Below are positions 26,437 through 33,951 of a DNA stretch of 64,000 nucleotides, piece by piece. The position numbers and the translations under genes were made by a program. The DNA is from Marinicella sediminis (GTDB lineage Bacteria > Pseudomonadota > Gammaproteobacteria > Xanthomonadales > Marinicellaceae). The stretch spans positions 1 through 64,000 of the forward strand of contig NZ_MVBD01000013.1 of the NCBI RefSeq assembly GCF_002000055.1, written 5' to 3'. Positions within the stretch are counted from its first letter, which is position 1. Each line of letters starts with the position of its first letter. A model generated the notes under the pieces. That model had not been told where the DNA came from, searched no databases, and was given only the letters and a program-made list of their open reading frames with translations.

Positions 26437-27186
26437 CTACTGTTGCTTGAGAATGATCATTTCTTTGGCAACCAGAGCTGCTGAAGGCAAAAACATTGTT
26501 GAGACAATACGTTGATCCGCGATCACTGCAGTTTTATCTTTCAGTGTTTCCTTATTCTGGGCCATCGCCCCATTTTTATTCAATTGTGTTTCAATCAGAA
26601 AAGGCAACAGCGTGCCTTGTTTTGCCCATGGCTTGGATTGTTCAGTGGCGTTGGGAAATCCAGCTATTTTTTTCCCTTTTACCATAAACTCCCCATTGGA
26701 TAACGTCACATTTGCAATACCTGCAGCACCATGACCACCCACACCGACAACACCACCTGACTCATACACACGACTGATAATGGATTGGATGGATTGATCA
26801 TCTGCAACATCAAACATGACCCCGTATCCACCACCAATGAATACCCCCCAATAGTCATCAGGGTCAATTTGAGAAGGGATGAATGAACTGTTGGCTTTTT
26901 CTAAGAAACCTTCGTATTTGATGGTGTAACTACTGATGCCTAAAGGGTCCATCATAAATTCAACTTCTCCGCCTTGAGGTGATACAAAGTCAACTTCAAA
27001 GCCATGGCTCACAAAAACATGATAAGGCGGAGCATATTCCCATAAATTATTTCTGGCATCATGTTTTTCCGGATCTCCCATATCCACCATATTCGATACC
27101 ACGATGAGCACTTTCCTGGGTGGTTCTGCCAGTGCGTTGGTAGCGGTCAGCAGAATTATGAGTAACACAGAAGTTAGAAATTTCAT
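26437..27186 (-). CDS. Exported DJ-1/PfpI-like protein lacking the catalytic cysteine
   Basis: 249 aa with a clear signal peptide (MKFLTSVLLIILLTATNALA). The DJ-1/PfpI/Hsp31 fold is recognisable: KVLIVVSNM, GFEVDFVSPQGGEVEFMMDP, DYWGVFIGGGYG, and AVIADQRIVST near the C-terminus. The nucleophile elbow, normally A-x-C-H-G, reads VGGHGAAG: Cys is replaced by Gly while the adjacent His remains. So it should not act as a Cys-dependent glyoxalase/deglycase or amidotransferase. It may be a binding protein or a decayed enzyme. Confidence 0.8.
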   Translation of the reverse strand: MKFLTSVLLIILLTATNALAEPPRKVLIVVSNMVDMGDPEKHDARNNLWEYAPPYHVFVSHGFEVDFVSPQGGEVEFMMDPLGISSYTIKYEGFLEKANSSFIPSQIDPDDYWGVFIGGGYGVMFDVADDQSIQSIISRVYESGGVVGVGGHGAAGIANVTLSNGEFMVKGKKIAGFPNATEQSKPWAKQGTLLPFLIETQLNKNGAMAQNKETLKDKTAVIADQRIVSTMFLPSAALVAKEMIILKQQ

Positions 27187-27343
27187 TGTTTTCCCTTGTC
27201 AATCAATCGCTTTTTTTGACGATTTCAGTGAATAAAAACATATTGTTGGGTCATAAAAAAAACAGACCATTCATGTTCATGATGAGCCAGGACATCAGCA
27301 GGTGGCGTCATCACCAGTATCTGGTTGTGGCCAATTATCCCAG

Positions 27344-27712
27344 CTATCCAATCCACCGTCCAAATAATTCTAACCCCATCTTCTGGTTGAGTGAATTGAA
27401 TATGATGACTATGCACGTAAAAAGACATGGAATGAGTAACAAGCAGGCAACCTTGGACTTAAAGAACCTGATGGCACAATAAACGATACAAAATGCCGTA
27501 AGGGCGTGAATAAGTCCCAATATACTTAAATGTTTGATGTCTTCGGACATGCCCAGTGCCACCACTGAGATATAAACAGACGCCAGAGCGACCGAATGCT
27601 TTACCTTATGTTTATCAGCATATACAAGCATGCCTAAGGCGGCCAGAATCAATCCCCCAAGGATTAACACGGTAGCCACAGGAACATAATATTCAAATAT
27701 CAAGTTATTCAT
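27344..27712 (-). CDS. Small membrane protein of unknown function
   Basis: 122 aa with about four hydrophobic segments (VATVLILGGLILAALGMLVY; VALASVYISVVALG; ILGLIHALTAFCIVYCAI; ACLLLIPCLFTCIVIIF). No family recognised. It lies on the same strand as the integron cassettes just left of the attC-like sequence at 27871, so it could be a cassette gene, but I see no attC after it. Confidence 0.5.
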   Translation of the reverse strand: MNNLIFEYYVPVATVLILGGLILAALGMLVYADKHKVKHSVALASVYISVVALGMSEDIKHLSILGLIHALTAFCIVYCAIRFFKSKVACLLLIPCLFTCIVIIFNSLNQKMGLELFGRWIG

Positions 27713-27870
27713 TCTCTGCGTTTAAAAAAACTCGGTTGGTGACGTTGATGACATTATTTGCAGAAAAAAGGTGACAGCTTTATCAGGCCAGCGGGAATTG
27801 ACTTGTTAACTGCTGGCACCTACCTGCTTTTACTGACAAACCCCTCCTCCAAATTTGGATTAAATTTTCA

Positions 27871-28068
27871 CCATAACGCACTGTTATATCGTGGATTTCG
27901 AACCTCCAATGCAACCAATGCAATGATGATCTGACACCCAGCGAATCAGAACGACAGTTCTGGCGTGAATCTAAAACCGTGGCCAAAATCACTTGATCAC
28001 ACCTCGCATCAGTGGTCAAAATGAGGGCGAAGCGAACATTTTGACCCGGCTGCATGTACTTGTTATGC
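27871..28068 (-). other. attC-like site (degenerate or expanded) after ankyrin cassette
   Basis: On the minus strand GCATAAC (28062-28068) follows the ankyrin stop by 8 bp, as an attC R'' box does. A strong hairpin follows (28014-28046; GGTCAAAATG pairs with CATTTTGACC around a GCGAAGCG loop), and GCGTTATGG (27869-27877) resembles an R' box. The site is about 198 bp and its L boxes do not pair well, so it is probably a degraded or insertion-bearing attC. Confidence 0.4.
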
Positions 28069-28075
28069 GGAACAT

Positions 28076-28735
28076 TCATGACTCATTGGCGTACCGGATC
28101 AAGAGCTCGTACATCTCATTCGAGTCAGCCTGCTGCGAGCACTTAATTGCAGATATTCCCTGATTGTTAGTGGTGTCCACGCTTGCGCCGGCGTCGAGCA
28201 ACACTTTCGCTGATCCAACAGTATCTGTTTTTTTATTTGGGCCATGCGGCCCAAAACCAAATACTGCCCAATAGAGAGGTGTCGCTCCAAACTCCATACA
28301 CTTTACTTCAAGTTCGGCTCCGCATTGAATCAACAGTTCAACTGTCGACGTCAGGCCCATTAATGCCGCCCAATGCAATGGACGCGCTCCAAAGACCGCA
28401 GTCGCTTCCAGGTTGGCTCCAGAATCAATTAGCAACTTTGCTACTGTCTCAGTACCTAGTGAGGTGGCCGCTATTAACGGACTCTCTCTTCCTTCCGTCC
28501 CTTCGATAAGCGCGCCGTTCTCGATGAGCAACGCTACAATCTCGGCTGCCCGGGCGTCGTCCAGCCAATTATTGAATACGCAGTCACAGACATAATGCAG
28601 TGGATCGGATTCATTTTTCTGGTTGAGAGACCATACGACGCTCTGATTGGCTAATTCAGGACAGGAGGCCAGAGCACCTTTCAATCCCTGCAAGTTCCCG
28701 GCTTCAATCATTTGCCGAAAATTCTCATCGCTCAT
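28076..28735 (-). CDS. Ankyrin-repeat protein
   Basis: 219 aa of ankyrin repeats: GTEGRESPLIAATSLGTETV, then LLIDSGANLEATAVFGARPLHWAAL, LLIQCGAELEVKCMEFGATPLYWAVF and LLDAGASVDTTNNQGISAIK. No signal peptide; likely cytosolic and protein-binding. It has the integron-cassette orientation and is followed at once by an attC-like sequence, so it was probably acquired as a cassette. Ankyrin proteins are common in bacterial cassette arrays and phage/toxin-linked loci. Confidence 0.8.
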   Translation of the reverse strand: MSDENFRQMIEAGNLQGLKGALASCPELANQSVVWSLNQKNESDPLHYVCDCVFNNWLDDARAAEIVALLIENGALIEGTEGRESPLIAATSLGTETVAKLLIDSGANLEATAVFGARPLHWAALMGLTSTVELLIQCGAELEVKCMEFGATPLYWAVFGFGPHGPNKKTDTVGSAKVLLDAGASVDTTNNQGISAIKCSQQADSNEMYELLIRYANES

Positions 28736-28843
28736 ATTTCAATAATTTTCCGATATCGAAGGTTAGGAATCGACATGCTACTTGCATTCCATAATGCCCT
28801 GCTGATGCAATATCAATATTAAAATATTAAGTAAAATATTGAA

Positions 28844-28906
28844 AAATATTAAGGACAGGCACTTCATAATGAAAAATATAAAATATTAAGGACAGGCACT
28901 TCATAA
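28844..28906. repeat. Two direct copies of a REP-like repeat upstream of the RAYT transposase
   Basis: The 26-bp unit AAATATTAAGGACAGGCACT followed by TCATAA occurs at 28844-28869 and again at 28881-28906. The core GGACAGGCA reappears in inverted orientation (TGCCTGTCC) at 30114 and 33544. Such repeats flanking a RAYT gene are probably its substrate. Confidence 0.85.
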
Positions 28907-28991
28907 GAAATATCATACAGACAATTCATACATTTGCCACAGCTGGTTACAACTGATTTTGTGAAAATCATGGTTTTGAATGGAGAAAACC

Positions 28992-29927
28992 ATGGGATTG
29001 GCAAGGAAATACCAGATTTGTGTCTCTGAGACACCCTATTACCACATTGTTTCCAGATGCGTCCGCAGAGCCTTCCTTTGTGGCAATGATCATGCCTCAG
29101 GCAGAACGTTTGAGCACCGGCGTCAATGGGTTGTTGAACGCATGAAGTTCCTGGCTAAATTGTTCAGTATAGACATTTGCGCCTATGCAGTGATGAGCAA
29201 TCATTTTCACATCGTCCTCAAGATCAACAACAATGCTGATTGGTCAGACAAAAGAGTGCTCATGACCTGGGCAGGTTTATTCGATTTACCAGGCCCTTGT
29301 GAGTCGTACATTCGAGGTGAACATTTAAGCAAACCACAACTCGATTTCGTGATTCAAAAAGCAGATATCTATCGAAAGCGACTGAGATCCATCAGTTGGT
29401 TCATGAAGTGCTTGAATGAATACATTGCCAGGCGGGCCAATATCGAAGATGGTTGCACAGGACATTTCTGGGAATCGCGCTTCAAGAGCCAGGCATTGCT
29501 TGATGAACGTGCTTTACTTACCTGTATGGCTTACGTTGATTTAAATCCCATTCGTGCCGCGATGTGTAAAACTCCCGAGCAATCAGACTACACATCAATA
29601 CAGGAAAGAATCAAAGATCAAAACACCAGATTGATCAGTTTTGGAAACGTTGAGAATGGCCTACCATTCTCGCTATCTGGATACCTGGACTTGGTTGACT
29701 ATTCTGGCAGAGCAGTTTTAGAAACCAAACGCGGATACATTCCTGAAAACCTGCCTCCAATCCTTGACAGACTGAACCTCGAGCCAGGCACCTGGCTCGA
29801 AGAACTTAAGGGGTTTAAGTCAGTCGGGTTTTCAGCAGTCGGCACTGTTGATCAGCTCAAACAGTTCTGTAAGAAAGTAGGCAAAAAATTTGCAGCTGCT
29901 CATAGGCTGAAACCAGTCCTGGAATAG
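28992..29927 (+). mobile_element. REP-associated tyrosine transposase (RAYT, Y1_Tnp/IS200-like)
   Basis: About 311 aa from MGLARKYQICVSE; GGAG lies 7 nt before this ATG, which favours it over the ATG at 28980. It carries the IS200/IS605-type HUH motif (YAVMSNHFHIVLKI), the early YYHIVSRCVRRAFLCG segment and a later NEYIARR with the likely catalytic Tyr, then GHFWESRFKSQALLDE and YVDLNPIRAAM. RAYTs nick single-stranded REP hairpins and spread them. REP-like GGACAGGCA repeats lie on both sides here, in opposite orientation, and it sits inside the integron array. Confidence 0.9.
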
Positions 29928-30110
29928 CCAACCATCCACTATAGCTTGTCAGCAGATTCTATCTGCCACCGTCCTGCTCATTTTAAATCAGGCCATTTCA
30001 GCCTATATCATCACATACCAGATTTCCGGACTTATAATCGCCCCTTTACCCTGTCGAATCGGTACTGTTCCATGAAAAAACCAGATTGATCACTCAAGCT
30101 GGTTTCTTTA

Positions 30111-30130
30111 ACTAATGCCTGTCCTTGTAT
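30111..30130. repeat. REP-like repeat, inverted copy, downstream of RAYT
   Basis: CTAATGCCTGTCCTTGTA here is almost identical to the sequence at 33541 and carries the inverted core of the 28844/28881 repeats. The ATG inside it is the only apparent start codon of the FG-GAP gene that follows. Confidence 0.8.
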
Positions 30131-31032
30131 TTCTTTGTATTTCTATGGGTGGCAATGATGGCATCCTTGATCCAGGTGATGATCAATTATGGACTCAAGC
30201 ATCTTTGTTTATCGATGGCACCGTCTCATCAGGTGATCAATTTGGCTGGTCTTTGGCAGTCGGTGATTTCGATGACGATGGCAAATATGATTTGGCCATA
30301 GGCGTACCAGGTGATGTGGTAGATGGACTAGATAATGCTGGTAGTGTCAACGTTATTTATGGTGGCAGTGATGGTTTAGGTGCAACCGGTAATCAGTTGT
30401 GGAACCAAAACACATCCGGAATCGGTGGCGTAGCTGAAGTTGACGATCAGTTTGGTTACAGTTTGGAGGTTGCGGATTTCAATTTTGATGGTGTCGATGA
30501 TTTAGCCATTGGTATACCTTATGAGGACATAGGATCTGAAGAAGATGCTGGTGCTGTACAAATCATTTACGGCGAAGCTGATGAAGGGCTCGTTTCAACT
30601 GGTAGTTTGTTCATTTCCCAAGATGAGCCAGGCTTTCTGGGATTATCTGAAGCTGGCGACTTGTTTGGATTTTCACTGGCATCAGGCAGGCTGAATAACG
30701 ATAATCACTATGATTTATCCATTGGTGCACCTTCCGAGGACTTTGACGATGCCACTAATGCTGGTGCGGTTTATGTGGTTCATGGTTCATCAGGTGGACT
30801 CCAATTCAATGATGAATACAGCATTTCTGAAAGTAATTTATCTGTGCCCGGAGGTCGCAGAGCGAATCGCAGATTTGGCTATGCCCAAACCAGCAGCGAT
30901 TTTGACAATGACAACAAACATGATTTAGCCATCAATGCCTGGCCGCCTTTTCAAAGTTCAGACAATGTCAGTGCTGTGATCGTCGCCTACCGCGTCAATC
31001 ACGACTTTATTTTTAGCGATGGTTTTGAATAG
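30115..31032 (+). CDS. FG-GAP (integrin-alpha-like) repeat protein, secreted type, N-terminus doubtful
   Basis: 305 aa. Four FG-GAP blades with calcium-binding D-x-D-x-D-G loops: DFDDDGKYDLAIGVPGD, DFNFDGVDDLAIGIPYED, NDNHYDLSIGAPSED, DFDNDNKHDLAIN. Extracellular or surface protein by family. The C-terminus (FIFSDGFE) resembles a short tail found on many secreted proteins of Marinicella/Xanthomonadales-like bacteria. The start codon lies inside a REP repeat and the first 18 residues are not a good signal peptide, so the 5' end has probably been replaced or lost. It points opposite to the cassette genes. Confidence 0.7.
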   Translation: MPVLVFLCISMGGNDGILDPGDDQLWTQASLFIDGTVSSGDQFGWSLAVGDFDDDGKYDLAIGVPGDVVDGLDNAGSVNVIYGGSDGLGATGNQLWNQNTSGIGGVAEVDDQFGYSLEVADFNFDGVDDLAIGIPYEDIGSEEDAGAVQIIYGEADEGLVSTGSLFISQDEPGFLGLSEAGDLFGFSLASGRLNNDNHYDLSIGAPSEDFDDATNAGAVYVVHGSSGGLQFNDEYSISESNLSVPGGRRANRRFGYAQTSSDFDNDNKHDLAINAWPPFQSSDNVSAVIVAYRVNHDFIFSDGFE

Positions 31033-31060
31033 AACGACACCAGATTCAGTAGACAGTGAC

Positions 31061-31086
31061 AATTAAGGGGGTCTGACCCTTTAATT
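31061..31086. repeat. Palindromic REP-like element (GGGTC-T-GACCC core)
   Basis: AATTAAGGGGGTCTGACCCT followed by TTAATT is a near-perfect palindrome centred on GGGTCTGACCC. It is a second repeat type, distinct from GGACAGGCA, and is inserted directly next to the attC R'' box of the last right-hand cassette. Confidence 0.8.
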
Positions 31087-31090
31087 CCTT

Positions 31091-31097
31091 GTTATAC
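31091..31097 (-). other. attC R''-like box, site truncated by repeat insertion
   Basis: On the minus strand GTATAAC lies 4 bp after the cassette stop, as R'' boxes do here. The rest of the attC is missing: the palindromic repeat begins 5 bp further on, followed by the FG-GAP gene. Confidence 0.4.
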
Positions 31098-31100
31098 AGT

Positions 31101-31517
31101 CTACTGTTCGATTGCATTCACTATGTCTCTGTATCTAGATGGATATACTTTCATAAGATCTTTGGCCTTATTCAACATGCGACTCCTGTAATAAGAATGG
31201 ACACTACTCCAATCAAAATTATCCATATACTGAATAATTAAATCTGCTTCTGTTACTCTTTTGCAGTTTAGCGCTTGCTCAATAATAAACTCTTGGGCTT
31301 TACCGAAATATCCACCATCAACAAAGCTATGGGCAAGAAAAACTCTCCACATATCCGGTTTATCGATTTGAGTCGACTAAATGAAACAATTCCATTCTTT
31401 ATCATTAAAATCTTGAGCAATTTTAAAAACTTGATCACAGGGGCCGTATAACCATGAATCCATTTCTTCAACATGGTATTTATTTGCTATTATATGGATT
31501 ATCAGAATACGATTCAC
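31101..31517 (-). pseudogene. Cassette gene interrupted by an in-frame amber codon
   Basis: From a GTG at 31515-31517 the frame reads VNRILIIHIIANKYHVEEMD, continues to EWNCFI, then meets TAG at 31377-31379, and goes on in the same frame with STQIDKPDMWRVFLAHSFVD to the end (NAIEQ). The uninterrupted protein would be 138 aa, filling the space between two attC sites. Either a nonsense mutation has broken it, or only the 83-residue part from MWRVFLAHS (31352) is made. No family recognised; similar in style to small cassette-encoded helical proteins. Confidence 0.5.
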
Positions 31518-31526
31518 AATTCTTTA

Positions 31527-31620
31527 ATATAACGCCTAAAGCAGCGGCCGTAGTGTAGGCGCGAAGCGCCGAAACGGAGGTCCAGCCCCGCAGGGGCGAA
31601 GCTGGCTTTATTTGTTATGC
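31527..31620 (-). other. attC recombination site of integron cassette
   Basis: Outer arms match as an attC requires. On the plus strand ATAAC-GCC-TAAAGC (31529-31542) mirrors GCTTTA-TTT-GTTAT (31605-31618): identical R and L boxes separated by 3-nt spacers. The middle holds further inverted repeats (GGCGCGAAGCGCC; CCCCGCAGGGG). The R'' side is GCATAAC, the R' side GTTATAT. The stop codon of the 31608 gene lies inside it. Confidence 0.85.
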
Positions 31621-32093
31621 TTTTTGTTAATTTCACTAAGATAGCCATGAGGATCACTTACAAATTTCGCTGCATTCGACTGCCGTATATATTGAATTAG
31701 CGCAACGAAATCTGGCTTACAGATAACTTTTAAGCCAGGGATAAATAGATAGCAATTGAGCTCATTAGCCGCTTCGATAAACTGTTTAACTAAATCTCTT
31801 ATATCTTCTCTTAGATCCAATCTAAATCCCATACACTCAATCAGTCCGTTTTCCCGCCATACTCTAATATCATGAACTGGGCTTTCACCCCAAAGTTCCA
31901 ACTCCTCATCCCATGAATCTGCTTGAGGAAGTATTGAGCTAAATATACGCCTATATTCCTTAGAGGGCTGGCAGTTTTCCCACGCAGGTGTGCAATCATA
32001 TCCATCCTCATCATACAAAAGTTCTGTATTGAAACTATTTTCCTCAGCCCAGCTATAAGGAATAAATTCAATTGGTACTTGCCAGATTGCCAT
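31608..32093 (-). CDS. Integron cassette protein, unknown function
   Basis: 161 aa, acidic and Trp-rich at the N-terminus (MAIWQVPIEFIPYSWAEENS), then PVHDIRVWRENGLIECMGFR and FIPGLKVICKPDFVALIQYI. No family recognised. The length, lack of signal peptide and pattern resemble small immunity- or stress-type proteins common in cassettes, but this is only an impression. It is bounded by attC sites on both sides and its stop codon is part of the downstream attC. Confidence 0.75.
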   Translation of the reverse strand: MAIWQVPIEFIPYSWAEENSFNTELLYDEDGYDCTPAWENCQPSKEYRRIFSSILPQADSWDEELELWGESPVHDIRVWRENGLIECMGFRLDLREDIRDLVKQFIEAANELNCYLFIPGLKVICKPDFVALIQYIRQSNAAKFVSDPHGYLSEINKKHNK

Positions 32094-32107
32094 TTAATCT
32101 CCATGAA

Positions 32108-32179
32108 GCATAACGCCGCGCTCTGCGGCAAATTTGGAGCGCAGCGGAAAATTTGTCCGACAGCAGCGCCTTGTTAGGG
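32108..32179 (-). other. attC recombination site of integron cassette
   Basis: 72 bp, textbook form. On the minus strand it begins CCCTAAC-AAG-GCGCTGCTG and ends CGCGGCGTTATGC. Paired internal segments GACAAATTTTCCGCTGCGCTCC and AAATTTGCCGCAGAGCGC give the long imperfect hairpin. The stop codon of the 32174 gene lies in its R'' box. Confidence 0.9.
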
Positions 32180-32623
32180 CGAGAACGATGATATGTTTGG
32201 ACCAACATAGCCTTTTCTCAACCACTCATTAACTTGGGGAAATAGCATAACTACACGGTTTACCAAGGCTTCGCATTCCTCCCTATTATCTGAAATCTTT
32301 TCATAGCGAAAAAAGTCTTCATAACATCCTTGACCTCGCTCAGTCCGAACTAGTCGAGCTCTGATGCTTGGTGATGTGTAAGCAATATCAATTTCCTCTT
32401 CTGGTACAACTGTGCCCCATGAGGTGTGAAGTGTGCCAGCAGGATGGTGCGCAAACTCCAAAACAAAGCCACCTCCCCATTTATCGTAGATCACTGAAAG
32501 AAGCTGAATATCACCCATTTCCTTTCTCTGAAAATGTGGGTACTTCCCAGTGAACCCTTCATTTGCAAGGAACGGTTCAAACAGTTTCTTCATTGCCGCG
32601 CGAATTTTTCGAGAACCTGCCAT
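32174..32623 (-). CDS. Integron cassette protein, DUF4304-like
   Basis: 149 aa from MAGSRKIRAAMKKLFEPFLA; a TTG five codons upstream lies within the attI/attC core site and is less likely. The order of motifs (LFEPFLANEGFTGKYPHFQR, then GDIQLLSVIYDKWGGGFVLE) resembles DUF4304 proteins, a family of unknown function often seen beside toxin or defence genes. First cassette after attI, so the one expected to be best expressed from an integron promoter. Confidence 0.7.
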   Translation of the reverse strand: MAGSRKIRAAMKKLFEPFLANEGFTGKYPHFQRKEMGDIQLLSVIYDKWGGGFVLEFAHHPAGTLHTSWGTVVPEEEIDIAYTSPSIRARLVRTERGQGCYEDFFRYEKISDNREECEALVNRVVMLFPQVNEWLRKGYVGPNISSFSP

Positions 32624-32628
32624 CTGTA

Positions 32629-32740
32629 GCCCTAACAATTTATTAATGGTGCATCAGTGCCATCTATCAAGATATTGGCGTAAATTCGTGCACACTTTAT
32701 TCAATAGACTGATTGTAAGTCATTGATTTCTGACTTTGAA
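32629..32740 (-). other. Probable attI site and integron leader
   Basis: On the minus strand GTTAGGGC (32629-32636) is the cassette insertion point directly before the first cassette gene. The spacer up to the integrase start has no ORF with similarity. Its position between a divergent intI and the first cassette defines attI by organisation; its internal binding sites cannot be recognised by eye. Confidence 0.6.
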
Positions 32741-32833
32741 GTAATTTATTGACTGCTCCATTATCAGTAATTGGACAGATAGATGTGCATGAATGCGTTA
32801 ATTTATGTCTATTACTGGTTAAATGTGCAAAAA

Positions 32834-33544
32834 ATGAAGTTATTGGATCGTGTGGCCGCCAAATTAAGGGTTTTGCAGTACAGCAGAAAAACAGAAATCA
32901 ACTACGTTTCATGGGTCAAGAGGTACATTTTATATCACAACAAAAAACACCCTGAAAACATGGGTAAAATAGAAATTGAAGCGTTTTTAAGCCATTTGGC
33001 TTCGCAGAGGAACGTGGCTGCAAGCACGCAAAATCAAGCGTTCAATGCCCTTTTGTTTTTATATCATCGGGTGCTGGAAATTTCTTTAGAAGGTGAGCAA
33101 ATCAATGCCCTCAGAGCCAAACAACGTGTTCGGATACCTGTGGTGTTGAATACCGATGAAGTGAACCAAATATTCGACCAAATGAATGATGGTATCTACT
33201 TGTGGATACTACAAACCATTTATGGCTGTGGGCTGCGCCTGTCTGAAGTACACAAATTGCGTGTCAAGGACATCGATTTTGCATACAACCGAATCATTAT
33301 TTGGGACAGTAAATCCCTGTCAGACAGAACAGTACCTTTGCCAATTAAGTTGATCCCAGTTTATCAAAAACTCATCAAAACCAATCGGATACAACACCAA
33401 CAGGACCTGGCCAAGGGTTTCGGTTCCGTTGACATGCCAACTGCGCTTTCCAGAAAATACCCCAGAGCTCAAACAGAATTCAAATGGCAATTCTTATTCA
33501 CCATGAGTCGGCTTTCAAAAGACCCCATTTCAGGGATTAGCTAA
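32834..33544 (+). pseudogene. intI: Integron integrase IntI, C-terminally truncated
   Basis: Site-specific tyrosine recombinase that inserts and excises cassettes. From MKLLDRVAAKLRVLQYS (an ATG at 32783 adds 17 residues) it matches IntI closely: YVSWVKRYILYHNKKHPENM, VAASTQNQAFNALLFLYHRV, GCGLRLSEVHKLRVKDIDF (box I Arg), and the IntI-specific patch with ALSRKYPRAQTEFKWQFLF. It stops after RLSKDPISGIS, just before the conserved HHLHE region, so the box II H-x-x-R and the nucleophilic Tyr are missing, about 80 residues. The stop codon lies in a REP-like repeat. It cannot be catalytically active as it stands. Confidence 0.9.
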
Positions 33545-33560
33545 TGCCTGTCCTTGTAAT
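33541..33560. repeat. REP-like repeat at the broken end of intI
   Basis: CTAATGCCTGTCCTTGTAAT, nearly identical to 30111-30130 and the inverse of the GGACAGGCA repeats before the RAYT gene. Its first bases provide the stop codon of the truncated integrase. Confidence 0.8.
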
Positions 33561-33665
33561 TCCTTGTCCTGTATTTTTCTTGTAATTCTATTGGACAGTG
33601 TGTGGATAAACAACATCATGTGCCCATGTCAGAATGAAAAGAATGGATCAATCGCTGATGGCCAG

Positions 33666-33923
33666 TCATTTCTCTTTTTCATCATACAGCCTTTTCTTTC
33701 GCACCTGAATTTCTTTCAATGCCAGAAAGCCAAAAATAATTTCCAGGAATATATGTCCAGTGATTGTCAGCGTGACCAAAAACATTATGATTTGAAAATG
33801 CCACAAAATCACGTAAACAGGTATCAATATCAGAGCAAACCACAGATTTAACATGGTGTTTTTTCTGAGTTTTGACTCATGCTTTTCCCAATATTCAATG
33901 GGTTTACGCTTGAAAAACTTCAC
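33666..33923 (-). CDS. Small two-helix membrane protein
   Basis: 85 aa with two hydrophobic segments (LNLWFALILIPVYVILW; IMFLVTLTITGHIFLEIIFG) flanked by very basic ends (MKFFKRKPIEYWEKHESKLR; KEIQVRKKRLYDEKEK). No family recognised. It is 28 bp upstream of radA on the same strand and is a plausible gene. Confidence 0.55.
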   Translation of the reverse strand: MKFFKRKPIEYWEKHESKLRKNTMLNLWFALILIPVYVILWHFQIIMFLVTLTITGHIFLEIIFGFLALKEIQVRKKRLYDEKEK

Positions 33924-33951
33924 ATCAGCGTCTTTTACCTAAATCCCACAA

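Noticed and set aside
27186-27482. 98-residue plus-strand frame opposite the small membrane protein
   Set aside because: Overlaps the end of the minus-strand membrane protein, which has a coherent hydrophobic pattern; this one has none.
27783-28079. 98-residue minus-strand frame beginning MNVPHNKYMQPGQ
   Set aside because: It runs through the attC-like hairpin directly after the ankyrin gene and has no family-like pattern; it is a by-product of the recombination site.
28844-28906. Terminal direct repeats of a transposon insertion
   Set aside because: Copies lie side by side on one side of the RAYT gene and in inverse form on the other; this is the REP pattern, not a target-site duplication.
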